Of a stretch of 35,946 nt of DNA, positions 32,274-35,946 are shown piece after piece. The DNA is taken from positions 1 to 35,946 of the forward strand of contig WAMJ01000193.1 in the NCBI GenBank assembly GCA_015522385.1. Direction: 5' to 3'. How positions within the stretch are numbered: position 1 is the first letter of the stretch; every line of letters begins with the position of its first letter. The stretch comes from Candidatus Heimdallarchaeota archaeon (lineage in GTDB: Archaea > Asgardarchaeota > Heimdallarchaeia > Heimdallarchaeales > Kariarchaeaceae). Below the pieces are notes generated by a model that had not been told where the DNA came from, did no database searches, and saw nothing but the letters and a program-made list of their open reading frames with translations. A program made the position numbers and the translations under genes.

Positions 32274-32552
32274 ATGGGAAAGAACCGAGATAGGACACAA
32301 CTGAAATTTCAGTTACTTCTCCACATCAAGGATTCACCCGTGGGTATCTCTAAATACAAGCTTAAGAAACAGTCAAATATCGCCACTACCAAGCAGATAG
32401 ACGGCTTGCTGAAGGAACTAATTGAAGGAGAATATGTCATTGTAGAAAATCATGATAACGCCAATTACTTTCGGTTGAGTGAGAAGGGGATGGACTTTGT
32501 AGATAAGACTGAGGTTTATTTCCTAGAATTTTTGGGGATTGACGACTACTAA
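32274..32552 (+). CDS. Small winged helix-turn-helix regulator
   Basis: The protein is 92 residues from ATG 32274 (TTG 32265 adds three). It is a single wHTH domain: helix 1 (LKFQLLLHIKD), helix 2 with GISKYKLKKQS, a recognition-type helix (TTKQIDGLLKELIEGEYV) and a wing (VENHDNANYFRLSEKG). It resembles archaeal small transcription factors of the PadR/ArnR-like or DUF4364-like type. No ligand domain is present. It ends 8 bp before the convergent gcvH stop. The target genes are unknown. Confidence 0.75.
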   Translation: MGKNRDRTQLKFQLLLHIKDSPVGISKYKLKKQSNIATTKQIDGLLKELIEGEYVIVENHDNANYFRLSEKGMDFVDKTEVYFLEFLGIDDY

Positions 32553-32559
32553 GTAAGTA

Positions 32560-32982
32560 CTAAATGTCCTCGAGCTCCTTCTCTACAATCGATTTATACT
32601 CCTCTGGGGTGATTAGCAAGGAGTCGTCGTACTCAATTGCCTCGAACATTGCTAGCCATCCATCTTCATAAGGGCTCTCGTTTATCTTCTCTGGATCGTC
32701 CTCGAGTACTTCATTGTTCTCGATAAGCTTGAGCTTAAAAGGTGCGTATATGTCTCCAGATGCTTTAATTGCCTCAACAGTGAGAATCACCTCTTTCTGC
32801 TCGAACTCAGTATCCTCTTCCTCGAATTGGACATAAGTGATCTCATGAAGGCTCTTTTGTGCATAGTCAGAAATGCCGATCTTGTATTTTCCGTTACCAA
32901 GATCTTTGACCCACTCATGTGATGCCATGTATTTTCGATCGGTCTTGATTGTGTAATCACCAATTACAATATCATCTGCCAT
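32560..32982 (-). CDS. gcvH: Glycine cleavage system H protein (lipoyl carrier)
   Basis: The 140-residue protein carries the lipoyl-lysine motif VEAIKASGDIYAPF with Lys73, and the GcvH start YMASHEWVKD and GISDYAQKSLHEITYVQF. It carries the aminomethyl group between the P, T and L proteins of glycine cleavage. The rest of the system is not in this window, so it may also act as a lipoyl relay, as some lone GcvH proteins do. The start is ATG 32982, with a TATA-like box 25 nt upstream. Confidence 0.95.
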   Translation of the reverse strand: MADDIVIGDYTIKTDRKYMASHEWVKDLGNGKYKIGISDYAQKSLHEITYVQFEEEDTEFEQKEVILTVEAIKASGDIYAPFKLKLIENNEVLEDDPEKINESPYEDGWLAMFEAIEYDDSLLITPEEYKSIVEKELEDI

Positions 32983-33002
32983 TATCGCGCTTATACTCGT
33001 TC

Positions 33003-33010
33003 TATTTATT
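33003..33010 (-). promoter_or_regulatory. TATA-like box for gcvH
   Basis: AATAAATA on the minus strand is centred 25 nt before ATG 32982, consistent with a leaderless transcript. Confidence 0.45.
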
Positions 33011-33040
33011 TAGTATCCGATCACTTCCCGTCCTGAAAGC

Positions 33041-34033
33041 CTAGCTCTCCAGATTTTTCTCTCGATAGCTGAGGGTAGTAGTTGCTATCAGGGAAGTCAG
33101 TCCAAGATAGACAATTACAAGGATATGGGTGACAAATGGTACTTTTGTAGCCTGATCCGTTGTGATGTTTCCAATAATGACGAGCAACTGCCCTACAAAG
33201 AGTTCAAATGGTCCCAAGGAACCTGGAGTTATTGGGAAAATGTAGGTAGCGTAGCCTACAATTGCAGCGAATATAATCCCAATCACACTAATTCGTACAC
33301 CTAGCACCCACGCAATTGTAACGATAGTAAGTGCCTCAATGAACCATTGCAAAATTGAGATTAACATAACTTGGAGGAACATGAATCTGTTCTTGAGCAA
33401 CGTCTTAGCCGAGCGTTGGAACCTTTTAAAAAGCGGGATCAGCTTACTTTTCAGGGGCATAAAATTGAGGAGTCGAAGGTAGAACTCGTCGAAGACAACA
33501 GTGGAAAGGATACTAAGGGAACCTATTAAAACGAGAACCCCGAGCAATTGAATATTCTGTACAAAACTTGACTGTAGCTCTGTGTTATCGATGGAGAAAA
33601 GCAGTGCTGATGTTGCGAGTACAAAGAGCAACCCGAACAGATCGAAAAATTTCTCCAAGAGGATAGAGGCGGTCGTCACAGAGACGGGGACATCCTCCCG
33701 GTCTTTCAGAATGTATAGTCTTGATACCTCTCCCAATCGTGCGGGAAGCACAGCGTTCTGGGCCCATGCGATCCATGCCACCCTCGCTAGTAATGAGAAC
33801 TCAACCTCAATATTGCTAGATCTGAGCAGAAGGTTCCAGCGAACTACTCGAATCAACATGACCAGAGTATAGAGCAAAGCGACACCAAGTATACCCAATG
33901 GCCAAGACTCGACAATCCCGTCGATCAGCACACTTAGTCCACCGATACTTTGTACCAAAAGGATAAAAATTATCCCCATCAGAATAACAGTTGCCCAGAA
34001 TTTTATTCCTCGCTTTGTCTGTTCGGTCAACAT
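33041..34033 (-). CDS. AglD/MprF-type polytopic membrane protein (LPG synthase TM family)
   Basis: The protein is 330 residues from ATG 34033, which has GAGAGG directly upstream. About eight membrane helices are visible, with the family motifs LIRVVRWNLLL, NAVLPARLGEVSRLYIL and, near the C-terminus, FPITPGSLGPFELFVG, which mark the lysylphosphatidylglycerol synthase TM region family (UPF0104). In archaea related proteins such as AglD act in glycolipid or N-glycan handling, probably as flippases. An upstream frame extension to 34228 lies over the methyl-accepting gene and is rejected. It follows the methyl-accepting protein gene by 43 bp on the same strand. Confidence 0.85.
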   Translation of the reverse strand: MLTEQTKRGIKFWATVILMGIIFILLVQSIGGLSVLIDGIVESWPLGILGVALLYTLVMLIRVVRWNLLLRSSNIEVEFSLLARVAWIAWAQNAVLPARLGEVSRLYILKDREDVPVSVTTASILLEKFFDLFGLLFVLATSALLFSIDNTELQSSFVQNIQLLGVLVLIGSLSILSTVVFDEFYLRLLNFMPLKSKLIPLFKRFQRSAKTLLKNRFMFLQVMLISILQWFIEALTIVTIAWVLGVRISVIGIIFAAIVGYATYIFPITPGSLGPFELFVGQLLVIIGNITTDQATKVPFVTHILVIVYLGLTSLIATTTLSYREKNLES

Positions 34034-34076
34034 TTCCTCTCGGGTGAGGGTATGTATTAACCCTTTTATTAGGGTC

Positions 34077-35180
34077 TCAATTCTCAATTGTAAATTTCTG
34101 TAGAGTAAGCTCCAAGGAGTTGGCGAGAGATGAAAGCTCTGAGGTGGCTGCCACAAGCTCTTCCATAGTGGCAGTCTGCTCTTCTGCAGAGGCAGCAACT
34201 TCTTCTGACGCTGTAGCCACATCTTCACTTACTTCTGATATCTGGGCAACCGAGTTGGTGATATTCTGCTGACCCTCTTGGATAAGGGTGATGGCGTTAC
34301 GAATAACATCTTCAATTTCATCGACATAATTTCGTGAATCATCTGCCAGCCTCCTCACATTCTTCGCAACAACTGCAAATCCTCTGCCTGCTTCCCCTGC
34401 TCTTTGTGCCTCTATGGCCGCATTAAGTGCGAGTAGGTTAGTCTCTTCTGCGATGGCGAGTGTCAATTGTAGCACTTCCTCAATTCTCTCGAATGATTCG
34501 TTGATTGTTACACCTAAGTTCTCCGCACTATTCCTTGCATCATTTGCCCGCGCAACCTGTTCCTGAGTCCCCTGACTGATGTTTTCCATAATCGCAGATA
34601 TGGACTCGCTTGACGAGCTCACCTCGGAGCTAGACGCTGCAATCTGCTCCGCAGTCGTTGCCACACTGGTGGCTGCAGTCCTGATGCGCTTAATCACGGA
34701 CTGCAATTCGACGATCATCGCTTCGAAACCGTAGTAGAAGCCGTACAACACGTCATTATGAGGAACCTTGAGGGATTCCTTTGAGATTCTTAGATCCCCC
34801 TCTGCAATTGATTGGGTCATGGTGTTCAGTTTCTCGAAATGTTCCCTCATCTTGACCCGCATCATCATATTGATCCAGATGAAGACCGAAATTCCGATGA
34901 ATGAAGCGACAGTAACGTTGATAATTGGGTCTGTGCCCACTGTTTGGTCATTGACCCACTGTAACAGGAGCTGAGAATTTACACCCACGACCATCCCAAT
35001 GAAGGTGAGGGGGAGAACACTGAATGTACTGTAGAATGCCTGCTGAAACGCGAGGGTTCCTGGCTTAAGCCAGAGGGCAAAAACTCCTGTGACGAGGAGG
35101 AACAGGGCTGCTATAACAAATCCGAAGGTGATGACAATTTCCCAACTTACGCCGAATAAGGAATTTGTGTCGATGATCAT
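34077..35180 (-). CDS. Methyl-accepting chemotaxis-type signalling protein
   Basis: The 367-residue protein has three membrane helices near the N-terminus (about 10-35, 47-68, 85-105) with only short loops, a HAMP-like joint (about 106-160), then the long coiled-coil signalling domain. The hairpin tip around 240-270 reads [33 protein letters not shown] across two adjacent motifs, the CheA/CheW-binding signature, with Gln in place of the usual Ala after EA. No extracellular sensor domain and no C-terminal CheR-docking pentapeptide are seen, so it may sense membrane state or an intracellular cue. Ser/Ala-rich stretches offer candidate Glu/Gln methylation sites. The start is ATG 35180, with a TATA-like box 28 nt upstream. 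No che genes are in the window. Confidence 0.88.
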   Translation of the reverse strand: MIIDTNSLFGVSWEIVITFGFVIAALFLLVTGVFALWLKPGTLAFQQAFYSTFSVLPLTFIGMVVGVNSQLLLQWVNDQTVGTDPIINVTVASFIGISVFIWINMMMRVKMREHFEKLNTMTQSIAEGDLRISKESLKVPHNDVLYGFYYGFEAMIVELQSVIKRIRTAATSVATTAEQIAASSSEVSSSSESISAIMENISQGTQEQVARANDARNSAENLGVTINESFERIEEVLQLTLAIAEETNLLALNAAIEAQRAGEAGRGFAVVAKNVRRLADDSRNYVDEIEDVIRNAITLIQEGQQNITNSVAQISEVSEDVATASEEVAASAEEQTATMEELVAATSELSSLANSLELTLQKFTIEN

Positions 35181-35204
35181 CTGTAATTCTCCTTCGATTA
35201 GAGG

Positions 35205-35213
35205 ATATAAAAA
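35205..35213 (-). promoter_or_regulatory. TATA-like box for the methyl-accepting protein gene
   Basis: TTTTTATAT on the minus strand is centred 28 nt before ATG 35180, consistent with a leaderless or near-leaderless transcript. Confidence 0.5.
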
Positions 35214-35325
35214 TCCAAAGTCTCAAAAGGTTCAAAAATCTCAAGAATCGAACTTTCTGTTCGCGAGTGCAAATTGTACTGGTATAAGCTACAACACTAA
35301 AAAACACTCCAATCCTAGATAGTCA

Positions 35326-35946
35326 GTGCCAAAAATCTCGCATTTTCTCAGTTCAGTTCAGGGCTCTGCAACCGCTCTGATATTTGCCAATGCCAAGCAA
35401 CTTGAAGCCAAAGGTAGAGATGTCATCCACCTCGAAATCGGTCAACCTGATTTCCTTCCAATTCAGGAGGTACTTGACGCCACTGCGAAATTTGCTTTGG
35501 AAGGAAAAGTTCAGTATACTGTCAGCAAGGGTATACCTGAATTCCGTGAGGCAATATCTAACTACTACTCTAAGTACTCCAAGTCTGATTACGTCTCTGA
35601 GGTGACAGTCACGGCTGGTGGGAAGTTAGCTATCTTCGCTTCACTGTGGAGTGTCGTTAACCCCGGAGATAATGTCATCGTTCTCAACCCATCATGGGTG
35701 AGTTATGGTGATATTGTCTCCTCCCTTGGGGCTGAACCTAGGTACGTAGCGACCGACATGCAATTCCGGTTTGACGAACAAGAGCTTAGACGGAAAATCG
35801 ACCAGAGGACTCGTGCACTTATCCTCAACAGCCCGAGCAATCCGACTGGAGCGATCATGGATCTCAAGACCATCCAGTTACTTTATGATATATGCAGTGA
35901 GTATGACCTCCTCTTGGTCTCGGATGAGATGTACAATGAATATATC
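35326..35946 (+). CDS. Class I aminotransferase (aspartate/aromatic type), 5' part
   Basis: The frame runs off the right edge after 207 residues. It starts at GTG 35326, just after an in-frame TAG at 35320. It shows the class I pattern: HLEIGQPDF near the N-terminus, QYTVSKGIPEFREAI, TAGGKLAIFA, LNPSWVSYGDI, NSPSNPTGAI (substrate-binding Asn) and SDEMYNEY (cofactor-binding Asp and Tyr). The PLP Lys would lie beyond the edge. It probably transfers amino groups from aspartate, alanine or aromatic amino acids; the specificity is open. An AT-rich box near 35298-35305 would suit a leaderless start. Confidence 0.93.
   Translation, partial: MPKISHFLSSVQGSATALIFANAKQLEAKGRDVIHLEIGQPDFLPIQEVLDATAKFALEGKVQYTVSKGIPEFREAISNYYSKYSKSDYVSEVTVTAGGKLAIFASLWSVVNPGDNVIVLNPSWVSYGDIVSSLGAEPRYVATDMQFRFDEQELRRKIDQRTRALILNSPSNPTGAIMDLKTIQLLYDICSEYDLLLVSDEMYNEYI

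Noticed and set aside
34034..34228. 65-residue N-terminal extension of the AglD/MprF-type protein
   Set aside because: The extension is low-complexity Gln/Leu/Pro sequence overlapping the methyl-accepting protein gene. The ATG at 34033 has GAGAGG just before it.
35230..35300. tRNA-like T-arm sequence (minus-strand GTTCGATTC) before the aminotransferase gene
   Set aside because: No flanking stem, anticodon arm or acceptor pairing could be found on either strand.

Overview
The window most likely comes from an Asgard archaeon (Promethearchaeota), possibly Heimdallarchaeia-like. It carries archaeal information genes: a fused RNA polymerase subunit B, an Rpb6/RpoK domain, NurA, and an RPA32-like OB-fold protein. 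It also carries eukaryote-like or Asgard-typical genes: a near full-architecture ribophorin I homologue (an oligosaccharyltransferase accessory subunit) and an MglA-like small GTPase. The lineage call is inference, since no rRNA is present. Many starts are TTG or GTG. For roughly twenty genes a TATA-like AT-rich box lies about 26 nt upstream of the likely start codon, which points to widespread leaderless transcription. A minority have GAGAGG-type ribosome binding sites. No mobile elements, rRNA or CRISPR arrays were seen.

Layout. 1-3.7 kb: the end of an unknown gene, a Sel1/TPR solenoid protein, an MglA-like GTPase and, convergent to it, a TPR/coiled-coil/winged-helix protein. 3.9-7.3 kb: rpoB, standing alone without rpoH or rpoA neighbours. 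7.3-11.8 kb: a small membrane protein, an ABC exporter half-transporter, a solitary N6-adenine DNA methyltransferase and a DUF302 protein. 11.7-16.9 kb (minus strand): a membrane-anchored surface protein, then tldD, tldE and a HEAT-repeat gene. 16.9-19.5 kb: a bactofilin-like protein followed by a 525-residue fusion protein. 19.6-24 kb: a HAD phosphatase, a membrane protein, etfB-etfA, endonuclease IV and tRNA-Pro(CGG). 24.2-27.7 kb (minus): an RPA32-like protein, the ribophorin I homologue and a sugar N-acetyltransferase. 27.8-30.7 kb: an overlapping nurA/Cas4-like nuclease pair and a threonine/serine dehydratase. 30.6-36 kb: two membrane proteins, a small winged-helix regulator, gcvH, an AglD/MprF-type membrane protein, a methyl-accepting signalling protein and the start of a class I aminotransferase.

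The most striking object is the gene at 17969-19546. It joins an N-terminal domain resembling the Tox-ART-HYD1 ADP-ribosyltransferase family, a clear Rpb6/RpoK RNA polymerase subunit domain, a charged linker, and a Cas4/RecB-like domain. The last domain keeps all four presumptive Fe-S cysteines but has lost the nuclease residues. A paralogue of that last domain with intact catalytic residues sits in the same window (28902-29684), translationally coupled to nurA. The likely interpretation is that nuclease-like and ART-like folds have been recruited as non-catalytic modules on an RNA polymerase subunit.
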